From assembly GCA_007258455.2 (NCBI GenBank), contig VDFB02270651.1, forward strand, positions 492,956,571 through 493,020,570: DNA of 64,000 bases, read 5' to 3'. The notes beneath the pieces are model-generated. The model saw nothing but the letters and a program-made list of their open reading frames with translations. It made no database searches and had not been told where the DNA came from. The stretch's first letter is position 1, and every line of letters begins with the position of its first letter. The DNA comes from Sequoia sempervirens (Eukaryota > Streptophyta > Pinopsida > Cupressales > Cupressaceae). The position numbers and the translations under genes were made by a program. This document shows, piece by piece, positions 10,705-22,479 of this stretch.

Positions 10705-11936
10705 GTTACTTATATATATATTGTTAAATATTTGTATTCCTTATATCATCCCCATTCTGCACTAAACCTAATACATTTACCATGTATTAGCCTTTGATTT
10801 ATCTCTTTTCACACACAATTCCATAATTTCACTCCATGCTTTGAGATTATCATGTTAACCTAATGCTTGATACCAATGGCATGAGATTAAACTAATTCAA
10901 TCTCGAGGAGTAAAAAACTAAACTCAAAATTATTCAAACTTTGAAATTCAAATTCTAATGTACTATCCCTTTTGTAGTAGCCATTATGAAATGACTTTGT
11001 ACAAAATCTAGGTGACATTTTTATGTTTTTGTATTTAAGAACATTCAATGTTTGATAAAGTATCAAAATCATATAGGTCGCATATATTATTGCACATGTT
11101 GTAGATTCAAATATTCACTCAAGTTTTGTAAATCTAGCCCATTTAGGCAACTAACCTAGGAGAACTTGAATCTAACTATTTTATAGATTTCCAAATGGTG
11201 TTATAAAGACCATAGTCCTTACAAACTAATTAGGTATTGGAAATCAAGGCATAGGATGACTATAATTATTCTTTTCAACATGTTAGATTAGTGTGTGATA
11301 GGTTGAATGCTCAACAATCAAAGTCAAACTTGTAGCACTCGAGTTTGAACCATATTTTTTATGTCTACATAGAATATTGACCAATTATCATCTTGGGGGC
11401 AATAAAATTAAAGATTGAGGCAAATCAACTATGTGCATCATCCTTTTTCCTCCATACTTCATAGTTTGTACAAATAAGTAATCTATTTTGTTGAATTTAT
11501 TTTTAAATTTTTATTTGTGGTTATCTATCCAACTCTAAATTAATCTAGGTTTATTATGTTTTATAGATTATATTAGATTAATTAGTCTAGATTAAACTAA
11601 TTAGTGTACAACAAGGGGAAATAAGAGGACCTTTTATATACATCACTAAAAAAAATCAAGATCATTCTTGCATGCTATATCATCATTCCTCACTATGTGT
11701 AGAGTACATATTTGGAGTGTCATATGGTTTTAATAGATTCTTTTGTTATAGTTAAAGTAATCACTCTTCTTATAAAACTTCTTTATGTTTATTTGTATAT
11801 TTCAAAATTGATCAAAGATTACTTTAACTCATGAACCTCTATCAATGTTCCCATTACACATTGAATGAGATTACTAATTTATTGACAAGTAGGAGGTAAT
11901 TTTTGCATTTTATCAATTTATGTTGATTTATGAAGA

Positions 11937-13133
11937 TTCAATTGTGTAATTTTTGAGTCAAATTCATTGACCTATATTTCATGAGTAATGCTTCACATGG
12001 ACCTATCTTTTACGAGCATGAATGGTCCACTTAGCACTTATTGCACCTAGGTGATACTCATATGGGTGAATTATTAATACTTCCAATGAGATCACCTATC
12101 ACAATGCCACTTCAACTTAAGTGCATTTAACTATGGAGTTTCCTCCAAGATGAAGTGTTCAAAATGAGCAATTCGTAAGACACAACACTTACCAAAGGTT
12201 TTGTAAATGAAAAAAACTCCATGATTAAATATGCTTGAATAAGAATAGTACTAAGATAAATGACTTATTAGAAGATCTTGATGCTCCATCCTTATAACTA
12301 TCATTTAGATATATTAAATACTAAATAAACTATTTATACTCATAAAAACACTCGTATAAATCACTACTATTAAAATATACATCAATTTAAAAACTATACA
12401 AATAAGATAATGCTAATTTATTGTTTTGATTGCATTCAATATGCTAGATGGCTACGGGCTTATCTAAGTGTCTAATAAAACGTTTGGAAATCTCTATGAA
12501 AAGAAATATACTTTTTCCTTGAAAATATCTAAAGTATATCCTCAAAAAAATACAGAAGAAGACATCTTTTTCTTGGAAATGACTTAAAATATAGAAAGTG
12601 CTCATGCTTGAGCTAAAATGGTCGACAAAAGCCAAGTTGTTTCGACGTCAAAACAAATAAGAGATCCATCAAAATTTAAGGTGGTATAAATATGGCTGGT
12701 CGTCAACAGCTGGGAAGGTAGCAGTGGAAGACAAGGAAAGCAGGAAAAACAAAACAATATCTGGTAAAGAAGCAGTAAAAGGTCGTCTAAACAAATATAT
12801 TGGTGCTGTCTATGACAAGGTAAGCTTGGTATATCACAATCAAAGTCTAAATTTGATGGTTGATGGTTGTATGGTTGATGGTTGTATTTAGTCATTTTAT
12901 TATAAAATATAATAATTATTATTTTTTTAATAGATTGTATTATAGGGAAAGAGAGATTTTAGATAGATTGTCAAAATTTATATAGTATTAAATTCATATA
13001 TAGATGAGTACGAGAATTTTTTCACATTGTGTCAAATTATGATATTTCTATTAGGATTCAACTGTGTAGTTTTTGAGTCAAACTCTTTGACTCATATTTC
13101 ATGAGTAGTGGTTCACATGAATCTATCTCTCAT
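11937..13133 (+). repeat. Diverged direct repeat, about 76 bp, 1.12 kb apart
   Basis: The copies at 11937-12012 and 13058-13133 share blocks such as TTTTTGAGTCAAA and ATTTCATGAGTA and are roughly 80% alike by eye. They flank 1.05 kb without TE proteins. This could be a small non-autonomous element with short terminal repeats or an old segmental duplication. Confidence 0.45.
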
Positions 13134-14531
13134 GTAATTTTATTTACAATTAGACATGCTTTAATATTATAAAGACACATTGGAATTACAATTATCATTA
13201 AAAAATTATTAACAAATAGGGTCAACTGTCAAATTTAGACTTTGGTTAGAATAACCTTAAACCGTGCCTAAAATTACATTTACCCCAAAAGGATGATAAA
13301 TCACATGTGAAATAGATCTTTAATGAATAATATTCAAAAAAACTTTAAAAGTAGGGGAGGAGGGTCAATTGTGGTGCAAGGCTGTATAGTTTTCATAGAA
13401 ACTGATAATGTTGAATCTTCAATAATAATATTCAAAGTTAAAATATGTATAAAATATAATACACATTTATAGGGTATTCAATTGTACAATGAAATTTAAG
13501 ATGTAAATACGAATTACAATGGAAGCAATCAATACTCAATTTTTGAATATATAATAAATAAAATATGTTTTCTTAAAATATGTGATACATTGTTCAATTT
13601 CACATAACCATTTGTCAATATTGTTATATGATTCCATTTATACTCATACTATTTTTGAATTTTTGACATAAAATATACCAATTAAATATAAATATAACAC
13701 AATTCTATATTAATTGTGACAAATAAATATGCACTTGTTAATAATAAATAAAATTCTAGTTCAAATTTATGATTCTTTTATACTAATATGACATATCAAT
13801 TATTATATCAAAATAAATAATACATGTTACCAATATCTATATGAAAAAATAGCTTCTATGTAATATACAATCATCATTTGGTCATTTCCACCACAAACAT
13901 TTGCACCATTAAAAAAAATTTGTTGGATAAATAGGGGTTCACCTATTGACTTCCAATATACATAATTTTTTCAACCAACAAAAAACCATCAACAAACCAT
14001 CATAACTATACAATCCAACTTCCATTATTAATGTTAGAGAAAAAGATAAAGAGTCTAAATTTCACTCATAGGTGCTCAACAATCTCACCCCATGGCTAAT
14101 TTTATATTCCACGATTACTATAAAAAGTCAAACTCAAGTTATATTAAACCATATTTTGAATTTGTAGCCATGTATTTACCCTATCTATTTTTTTTTTTTT
14201 TCCATCAGTATGAATTCTAAAATTGAAATTATAAATTATTATTCAAATTTGTAGTCACATATTCATATATTAGTTGAGGAAGAAGGAAGAAGGGTTTTAT
14301 ATTTTGGATAATCCTTATTGTCATATCATGCTTTTCCTTTGATGTTAGTAAAGTGAGTCAAAATTTATAGTATATAAAGTAAAGTTGTGAAAAATTTCTT
14401 GTATTAGTGGTAAGGTAAACAAAATTTTTATTGTTTGTGAAAGATATTGTAAAGTTGGTTTCGGTGGTTATTATCATGCAAACCTTATAATGGGTGTTAC
14501 ATTGTTAATTTTATTTTTAAGACTCTTGAGT

Positions 14532-14650
14532 GAGTTTCATTATCCCTTAGGTGATTACATGACTATATTTTTAGTTACTATGTAAAAACATAGAGTTTCA
14601 TTAGCTCTTAGCTAAATACATGATTATCTTTTTACTGGCTACATAAAATA
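14532..14650 (+). repeat. Tandem duplication, about 61 bp, two copies
   Basis: Two adjacent diverged units both begin GAGTTTCATTA and share ATTACATGA-like and TACATAAAA-like blocks. They lie in AT-rich DNA with no gene nearby. Confidence 0.5.
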
Positions 14651-14924
14651 AGACTCTGTATGAGTATGTGAAATGTGCTTCATACACCCAAGATTTAATG
14701 ACTTGATTTTTATAATGTACCTAAGTTATAGAATGGTTAATTCATATTATACACTTAAAAATTACATCTTCCTTCCATACTAATAGCATAAAAAATATGT
14801 AAATTGTCTACATAACAATATAACCTTTTTTATGTCAACATGGCATGCACATGCCCATGTTAACCCTTAACATTAGGAAAAAATAGTATCAATCCATCTC
14901 CCTTTATGTTAATCATAAGTATAG

Positions 14925-15205
14925 TTAAGTTGGATTTTCTTGTGATTATATTGAAATCCAAGATAATGGTTGCTACATGATCTAGATTCAAATTCTTAAT
15001 ATTCTTTACATCTGATATTTTTTCATTTGTATTTATAACCATGCTAAAACTGATGTTTAACATTTATTTTTCAATGATTTCTAATGATTTTATGTTTCCA
15101 TGTTCATATAATGCTTTTTAGAATGAGTTTGAGATTATCTTGTTTATAACTTGTTTGATCGCTTAAATTACACAAAAAAATATAAGGTTCACCAACCAAA
15201 ATTGT
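14925..15205 (+). repeat. Dispersed repeat, inverted copy at 27340-27640
   Basis: The stretch aligns with the reverse complement of 27340-27640. Shared blocks include CCAAGATAATGGTTG, TTTCTAATGATTTTATG and TTTTGGTTGGTGAAC. In both places it lies next to LTR-type sequence, so it is probably part of an unidentified element. Confidence 0.6.
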
Positions 15206-15223
15206 AAAATATATATAACTTGG

Positions 15224-15535
15224 TGAACCAAATATTTTATGGTGTGTAGGAATGCTATGTCTCTTTTGCTCAATTAGGGTCTTTCACTTAATGGAAAGAG
15301 ATAGATCCCACACCCATAGTCTAGCTGGTTCACTCAAAATAAGGTATGTATGATGAAATTATGACTAAATAAAATGATCTAGATGCAAAAAAATAGTAAA
15401 AGCTATTGATTATTAATTGAAAACTATTGAAATGCAACTTGTTGGAAAACACATTGTGTAATGAAAAAACACCTAAAAATGAATGCAAATTGAAACAAAA
15501 ATGCGTGAAATTGAAAGTGTGCACCTAAGATCTTG
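15224..15535 (-). repeat. Antisense fragment of a Tat-family LTR 3' end
   Basis: The reverse complement matches 650-969 of element 1's LTR, including GTGTGGGATCTATCTC and CCCTAATTGAGCAA. It ends in GGTTCA like that LTR, and it abuts the plus-oriented element at 15540. It is therefore a broken piece from a rearrangement or nested insertion. Confidence 0.65.
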
Positions 15536-15579
15536 ATGGAGACTAGAAATGACTTATGGAATGGTGTTGATCCTCAATA

Positions 15580-17425
15580 GCTACCTCATCAACCTCACTT
15601 AGGGGTGGATTCTCCTTGTAATAATAATCCTCCTCATAATCCTCATCCTCCTCCTCATCCTCCTCTCCTCCATCCTAGTCCTCATAATCAGGATCGACCT
15701 CAAACTAGTACTCCTCATCAATAATATCTGTAAAAATATCTACTGGCCTATACCGTACCTTCTCTGCTCTCTCCTCTAGCTCATCACCCTCATCCACTGC
15801 TAGCTTTGCATCACCTAGAGGAAAATCCATGGGGATCATAGGAGCTGATCGTGCATATGACCACCAATCGTCATGCTCGTCTATGCTACCGACATCATCA
15901 GTGTCAGAGATTGGTGGCTGGTCGTGATCTGAATCATTGGAATCACTCTCTCGTACATGATCTATCGTTAGCCGAATAGTGTCACCTAGCCTCCAGGAAC
16001 TCCACACTGACCATCTAATGAAGGGGCACACCCTTGGTGGTATTTGCACCTGTCCAAATTGTCACATGACTCGCCCATAATAGAATGGTCATACGACGTA
16101 GTCATGCCTCCTTGCTAGATACCTATCCATTTTCATCCTCTGTAACTGTCCAATGGGGTCTGGCCATTGTTGAGTGAGTAGATAGGGCCTCCATAGGACC
16201 TCGTCCTCCTCCAGTTGATTGAATCTCACCCTCCAAAAGTGTAAATCACCGTACTACCATAGTCGTCACAAAGGATAGCCGAACACTTGTGGGTATCCTG
16301 TTGCTATAGTACAAGGGTATCTGATAGGCCTCATACATATGCTCAAGGCACCACACCTGTAGAAGCGTACAATGGACCATACTATTGATCTCTTGAAATA
16401 AAAACTGACCAAGATCATAATACAAATGTGCTAGAATGCATCGACCCTAGGCATAGACTATCCTCTACTTGTACATCCCTCGTATCAGATGTACCAGTCC
16501 CCCATCCAAGTGTGCCACTCATCCATCTGGATTGAGAACCACTGCCACTGTGTGCATCATAATCCATCTAACCATAGGAGCTTGTGAATACAACGACATG
16601 GGAAGCTTGATCCATGCTCTAACCCTCTCATCATGTACAGGTCCATCCAAACAATACTGCATATCTCTCTTCTTCTCTCGGAATGACCGATACCCCAAAA
16701 AAAAACTCGTGCTCCCTGAATAGGAACTCAAAGAATATGGTGTACATCCTTGAGTGTGATGGTAATTTCCCTAGTGGAAAGATGAAAAATATAGGTATTT
16801 GCATCCCAACGCTCACATAGAGCCATCAACATGGCATCATGGTATCTCATGGGAGGCATATGATATGCCTAATAGATACCCAATGACTATAAATGCTTTA
16901 CCTCTGCCACTAATAGCACTGGTACATGATCTCTAAAAAAAAATCAACTATCTTCCCCATAGCTGCTATCGCGATTGGGTGGGAACCTATCACAATCATC
17001 ACAAGATGCTCTAAATTTCATCTCATATCTTCAATTTTCATAATTTTCATCATGCAAGTGTGCGAAAGTTGATCTAGTGTGCTTCCCTAATGGCCCTAGA
17101 CACTTTAGAACCCTTTTTGACATTTCACAAAGAAATAGGGACACTTCACAAATAAATGAGGCACTTTGCAAAGAAACGAGACACTTTGCAAACAAAAGGG
17201 ACACTCTGCAAACAAATGGGACACTTTACGAAAAAAGGGGACACTTTGCGAAATTTTTCCCAGGAACCCTAAATAATCTATCCATGCATAAAAATAATTA
17301 AATCATCATAAAATCACAAAGAAAAAATTATAAAATTGACTCACCTCATGATACAGATCATCGCGTGCCACTTGCTCATGAAGATTATCCAACCATAAAG
17401 GTGTGTAATCCTGTCTGCTTGGCAT
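15580..17425 (-). pseudogene. Second antisense PMD gene copy
   Basis: This is homologous to 7600-9551. Exon 1 (17425-17345) is open here: it starts MPSRQDYTPLWLD and ends DDLYHE at a GTGAGT donor, also 27 codons. The core contains RYHDAMLMALCERW, FHLSTREITITLKDV and IL-stop-VPI (16710-16850). A long C-terminal piece (16049-15705) starts MQIPPRVCPFIRWSVWSSW and carries an acidic tail with SNDSDHDQPP. Poly-T slippage, stops and frameshifts break the core. The last exon seen in the first copy is absent, because the element is cut off at about 15540. The conserved start, exon length and splice donor in both copies support a real spliced gene in the parent family. Confidence 0.7.
17119..17255 (+). 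repeat. 20-bp tandem repeat in the PMD first intron (copy 2)
   Basis: About 6.8 units of 20 bp, of the form GACACTTTGCAAACAAAAGG, occupy the same intron position as the array at 9281-9372. Confidence 0.85.
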
Positions 17426-18031
17426 ATTCTTCTCTCACTCGTCACTTTCAAGCTACACGAAGGTAAAATGAATAGTAAGTGACAAGTTACTTTCTTCCCC
17501 TTCTTTTCATCATTTTGCATCTCTTTTTACTTTCACCCATTCACATACGGTTACCATCTTTTCCAAAACTTATAATGTAGATATTCTTTAAATCAACATA
17601 ACCGACACTATGGTAATCTATTTTCAACGCTGTTTGATGCGTTAGAATTGTGATTCTACACCCGAAATCATCATTTGTCTATCATTGTGTGGCATGGTAC
17701 TTGGAAATTCCCTATGATATGATGTTTCTTGTTTGATGTGGCTAGATTGCTACCTTGATTCCACTTTCGTAAAGCAAGCGGAATCAAGGGGCTACATACA
17801 TCTTCCCTCAAATTTGATTCCTAAGAGTTACATAAAAATATTTTTGAACAATTAACGAGTGCGATGTAGGATGCAGTTCCTAATGTTGTGGTTGTGCAGA
17901 TAACTACACTGGGGGCTTTGTTCTCCCCTCCTTTTGAATATGTATCCTTTTATGTAGTAAGGTGCATTGTTTAGAGTCCTTTAGCTTACATGTGCACGTA
18001 GAGTCATATGGGCGCTAAAGTGGGGGCTAAA

Positions 18032-18866
18032 TGTGCCATAGAAAATTTGACCCTCTTGAGAAAAGAGACAATTTCTCACATAATTAGACCCACTTTTGAG
18101 TCCCTTCACATCGCTTCCCTTCAAAGCGACATTTATAGGCCCCTTAGACCTATTAATTTTGATATAGAGGCTTGTTTCACATGAGAAATCACATAAAACC
18201 TGACAAACAAAATTTAATAACATCATACCTCGACAACCCACCTTCAAACAACAGTAGTGGGACCCATTCGCCACCTTGGGCGAATGAGTCCCCTCTTGTG
18301 GGACCCATTCGCCAAGGGTGGTGAATGAGTCCCCTTTGAGGGAAAATTCAAAATTAAGCAAGAATTTAATCAATTTAACTTTTGTTTCTAGTGAATGTCA
18401 GCCTCTGAGGTCTAATTAAAGGGAAAATAAGGTGTTTTTGCTTATATTTATACACATTTTAAGTCATTTTACACATCTATCTACCATCTTTTATCATCTT
18501 TTTATCATCTCTCAAGAGAAAAGTCTTTTACAACAAGTTTCATTAGCAAAAGTTGAAGTTTTAGGACAACAAACTAGGGTTTTTACAGGTTTTGAAGCTC
18601 ACTTTTCTTGTCAAGATCCAACATTGCAAAGGGTTGATGATGGATGCCTATGGTGAATCATGAAGAAATCTAGGATGAAGAGGTGCAACTAGCCACCAAA
18701 TCATGCCTATGGACTTGGTTTCCTATTGATTCCATCTTCCATTTTCACTCTACCTTCAGATTAAGGTTTACATTGTGTGTGTTTAGCATTTACATGTCAT
18801 TCTATTCCTATGTCTCATGTGTTGTAAGGTTTCTAGGGTTGAGGTCTTGCATCACTTTAATTACTC
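18032..18866 (+). repeat. LTR of the second Tat-family copy, cut by the gap
   Basis: It starts TGTGCCATAG after the polypurine tract CTAAAGTGGGGGCTAA (18015-18030). It covers about the first half of the LTR and aligns at its end with window bases 1-200, then runs into the N gap at 18867. The hairpin pair is at 18259-18333. Confidence 0.75.
18259..18333 (+). repeat. Hairpin pair (34 nt each, 41-nt spacing)
   Basis: Units at 18259-18292 and 18300-18333, with arms GGGACCCATTCGCC and GGYGAATGAGTCCC and loops ACCTTG and AAGGGT. This is the best-preserved example. Only one position of the 14-bp stem mismatches in the first unit. Confidence 0.85.
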
Positions 18867-18966
18867 NNNNNNNNNNNNNNNNNNNNNNNNNNNNNNNNNN
18901 NNNNNNNNNNNNNNNNNNNNNNNNNNNNNNNNNNNNNNNNNNNNNNNNNNNNNNNNNNNNNNNNNN
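18867..18966. other. Assembly gap (100 N)
   Basis: A run of exactly 100 N, a nominal scaffold gap of unknown true size. LTR sequence lies to the left and a host-gene exon to the right. Confidence 0.99.
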
Positions 18967-19314
18967 AAAATAAAAGACTACATCAGGACCGCTACCAGAG
19001 AAGGCCAGTATAACTTAGGGGATCAGAACATGAATGGTTCAGGTGTTATTCAAAACGAGAGAAGAACTTTAGTGGCAAAAAATAACTTCTCTGTATATGA
19101 CGAAGTGCAGCAGCTTGAATCGGCAAAGAATGTGGGAGCAGTGTTTGTTTTAGGGAAAACTACACTGAAAACCAGCAAGAAGACTGGTCGTTTTGAGAGA
19201 TTCATGATTGATAATCTATATGGACTTCTTGAAAAGAATTGCAGGTCCGCTATGTCCACCTTGCACGTACCACCTGCACGGCTCCTTCAAGTTGGAATGG
19301 TGTATGAAATCTAA
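18967..19314 (+). CDS. KUP/HAK/KT potassium transporter, last exon (partial)
   Basis: The open frame from the gap to TAA at 19312 encodes about 115 residues matching the cytosolic C-terminal tail of plant K+ transporters of the KUP/HAK/KT family. The features are SVYDEVQQLESAKNVGAVFVLG, then FMIDNLYGLLEKNCRSAMSTL, and the family ending HVPPARLLQVGMVYEI. The membrane-spanning part, normally about 10-14 helices upstream, is not in the window and must lie in the gap or elsewhere. The exon is undamaged, unlike every transposon ORF around it, so it may belong to a functional gene with long repeat-filled introns. The splice acceptor is not visible. The specific family member cannot be told from this tail. 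Confidence 0.85.
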   Translation, partial: KIKDYIRTATREGQYNLGDQNMNGSGVIQNERRTLVAKNNFSVYDEVQQLESAKNVGAVFVLGKTTLKTSKKTGRFERFMIDNLYGLLEKNCRSAMSTLHVPPARLLQVGMVYEI

Positions 19315-20215
19315 AGTTGATTAGCACCCCAAGAATAATAAGCTTAGGGAGGACGTTATTATGATATGTTGTCCTAGCACCTTAGGAGGCCGTTGAATTG
19401 TTTCTCTATAATTTGTAAATTTTAAGGAATTAATTGTTTTTCATGTAAAATCTCGTGGTTCTGTACCTTTTTAAATATTTTATTTATCATATTAAATGTT
19501 GTCCACTAAAGTCAATTTAAATCTAGGAGGCCTTGTGTCTCTTTGTTGCTGCAATCCTTAAATTCAATTCTTTGCTTCCAATTAAAAACCCTTAAAAAGA
19601 GAGTAAATGGTTAAGAAACATGAGACTAATAATGTTAGGAGACGACTTTGATATTATACAATGAGCACAAGTAGCATTAAAGATTTGTAAGAGATGAATG
19701 GAGGGTTCAAGAAGAATTTAATCTTATTTGATATTATAAGATGAGTATAAATAATATTAAATATTAGTATATAAATAAAATTTAATTTAATTTAGATATT
19801 TTTGTAATGTTGAAAATTGTATATTTATATTTAAGTTTTTTTGTATTTTAGTTTGTTTTCATTCATTCTTTATTCTTATGAATCAGTTCTACTCTTAAGA
19901 GTTCTCATTTATCACTTTGGTTTAGATTTATGAGTGTAGAATTGACTTAGGTCACTTCTATGTATTTGGGTCTAAACCTTGATTGTTTAAATCTCAATTC
20001 AAATTGTACATTTTCAACTTTTTTCTACTAGCCATTGTTAGCCAACTTAGTGCATGTCTATGTAGATTTATGTGTTATATTGTATTCAAGGACATTTCAT
20101 ATCCATTTAAAATTATAGAGGAATAATGCAAGAAACCCTAGAAGTGAGGAAATCAAGAGTATCATAGAGCATTAATAGTTACATCATTACCCTAGGAATA
20201 TTGTATGAAATCAAG
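19315..20215. other. 3' flank of the transporter exon, no further gene
   Basis: This holds the probable 3' UTR in its first few hundred bases, then AT-rich DNA. I see no clear AATAAA near the stop and no other coding sequence. Confidence 0.5.
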
Positions 20216-20216
20216 T

Positions 20217-21990
20217 TCTCATTTGTCTTTTAGGTTATTGGATATTATTCATTTAGATGTGTTTGGTCTTTTAGATGTTCCTTCAATTATATATTTTTTG
20301 TTATGTTGCTTTTATAGATGACTATTATATATAGTAGTTCAAGACAAGTAATAAAATCTAAAGTTTTCAGTCATTTTAAGGAGTTCAAAGATATATAGTA
20401 GAAACTTAGATTGGTTAAAAAATTATGTATTTGAGGACTAATAATGATGGTGAATATTTTTCTACATATTTTGATTACTTTTTTGAGGATTGTGGCATTT
20501 AAAGGTAGAAGACAATTTGTAATCTTCACAATAGAGTGGAGTTGCAAAGAGGATAAATAAGACATTGATCAAGAAGATTAGGAATACGCTACATAGAGCT
20601 AGCTTGGAACAAAGGTTTTGGACCAAGGTTCTATCCACTACATGCTACCTAATGAATAGGTCTATTATATTATCATGTTGATAAAATATCTATGGACATG
20701 TGGTTAGGTAGAAATCATTCATTAAGGCACCTTTATGTTTTTGGTTGTGAGGCATATACACATGTCAATGGAGAAGCATACTAAATTAGAGAACAAGGTT
20801 ATTAAATCTATTTTCATCACTTGTAATTATGATGAGAAAGAATACAAGCTTTAGAGTCCTATTATAGAAAAGATATTATATAGTAGAAATGTTATTTGTA
20901 AAGGGACTAATCCTTATTTTGTTGGATTGTATCTAAAACAAAGTGAAAAGTAAGATGTGTTTTAGTTTCCTCTTATAGAAATGAAATCTAAATTGAGGAA
21001 ACCTCTTCAAATTTGGAATATTTCAATAAAAGGAGGAATATTTTCTACTCATTTTGTTCAAAGGTCAACCAGGTGTATATAGACACTAGAAAGGCATTCC
21101 CTAGTGATTGGAGATGTATATTTTCTTTAACACTAACCTTGATGGACTTAGATTTGTGCAAGAGGATTTATGTATGCATGATTTGGAGTCTTAGAAAATA
21201 TCCATGAATGAAGAGATGGTAGTACTTAAAATAAATGATACATAGGACTTGGTGGCTTTTCCTGAAGGACACAACTATTGGCTATAAATGTGTATTTAAT
21301 AAGAAAATGCATTTTAATGGAAATATGGAAAGGTACAAGGTGAATTTTCTTGGTAAAGGTTACTTACACATTGAGGGGGAAAATTAGAGTGATACATTTT
21401 GTCCTATTCATATAATGTCATCCATTAGGTTATTTCTTTCAATTTCAACAACTTATGATTTGGAGATTGAACAAATGGATGTGAAAACTACTTTTCTTCA
21501 TGGTGATTAAGAAGAAGAAATTTCTATGACACAACCATAGCACTTCATGGTGAAAGGTAAAGATAAATTTATTTTTAGGTTAAAGAAATATGTGTGTGGC
21601 TTAAAAAAGTCTCCTAGGATGTGGTATTGAAAAATTGATAATTTTTGTCTAGTTTGGGATATAACCATTCTAAATTAGATCACTTTATTTATCATAAATT
21701 TGGTGGTGGTCATTTCTTGATTATTGTGCATTATATATTGATGATATGTTGTTCATTAGAAATGGGAAAAAATAATTTTGAAACTAGCTTTAAAATAGAA
21801 GGTGTGTGTGCGACTAAATAGATTCTTCATATGGAGACAATAAGAGAGAGAAAATATAAATTTAGAGCTTGGCCAAATTAAGTATGTCAATATAAGTTTT
21901 TAGAGGTTTAACATGAATAATTATAGACCATTGCATGTTCCTATTACTTTGGGGATAAAATTATTTGTTACATAATATTCTTCTCCTTTT
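20217..21990 (+). mobile_element. Ty1/copia relic (integrase end and RT start)
   Basis: Fragments in several frames follow copia order. Around 20540-20660 the sequence reads GVAKRINKTLIKKIRNTLHRASLEQRFW, the integrase C-terminal part. Around 21470-21610 is QMDVKTTFLHGD, then FRLKKYVCGLKKSPRMWY, the RT start. Many stops and frameshifts make it a dead relic. No LTR was recognised at either end, and the YVDD block is not convincingly present. Confidence 0.7.
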
Positions 21991-22479
21991 AATATAGAAT
22001 ACATGAGTAGAGTACCTTCATAGATTATAGTTATAATTTTAAATAATGTTTTTGATTAAAAAAGAAATAAAAAGGTCGTAGTCCCAAAAGTTTAGAACAT
22101 TACAAGTATATTAAGAATGTAGCAGTAGGACATGTAGGCCCAAATAAATGACAAAGGGCACGCAAGCCTGGAGAAATAATGAAACAACAAAAATAGAGAG
22201 CCCAAAAAACACAGCATATGACCCAACTAATAGATCAAGTCCCAATCATCCAAGATTGCATCAAGGGAGGTTTCCCAATCCTCCTTATCTTTTTGTTCAA
22301 AATCATCATTATCCTACATGGTATCCTTCACATTACCTTTAGCTTTCTTGTTTTCCTATTTGTTAATCTTTGAACAGCCAGATATAGTACCTATAACAAT
22401 CTTCTCCATAATGTCATGGGTCAACTTAATAATCATAGGAATAGAATTTTCCATATGAGTAAACCTATCAAAAAAATTA

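Larger units (their letters stand above)
10705..14924. other. AT-rich intergenic DNA without a recognised gene
   Basis: No credible long ORF was found. Three things stand out. A diverged direct repeat lies at 11937-12012 and 13058-13133. A less AT-rich patch at about 12600-12830, open on the plus strand and ending at a GTAAGC donor-like site (about 12820), may be a lost exon of unknown origin. A 61-bp tandem duplication lies at 14532-14650. Nothing else is evident. Confidence 0.5.

Noticed and set aside
18817..18969. ORF running from LTR through the N gap into the transporter exon
   Set aside because: The reading across N is meaningless. Only the part from 18967 on is supported.
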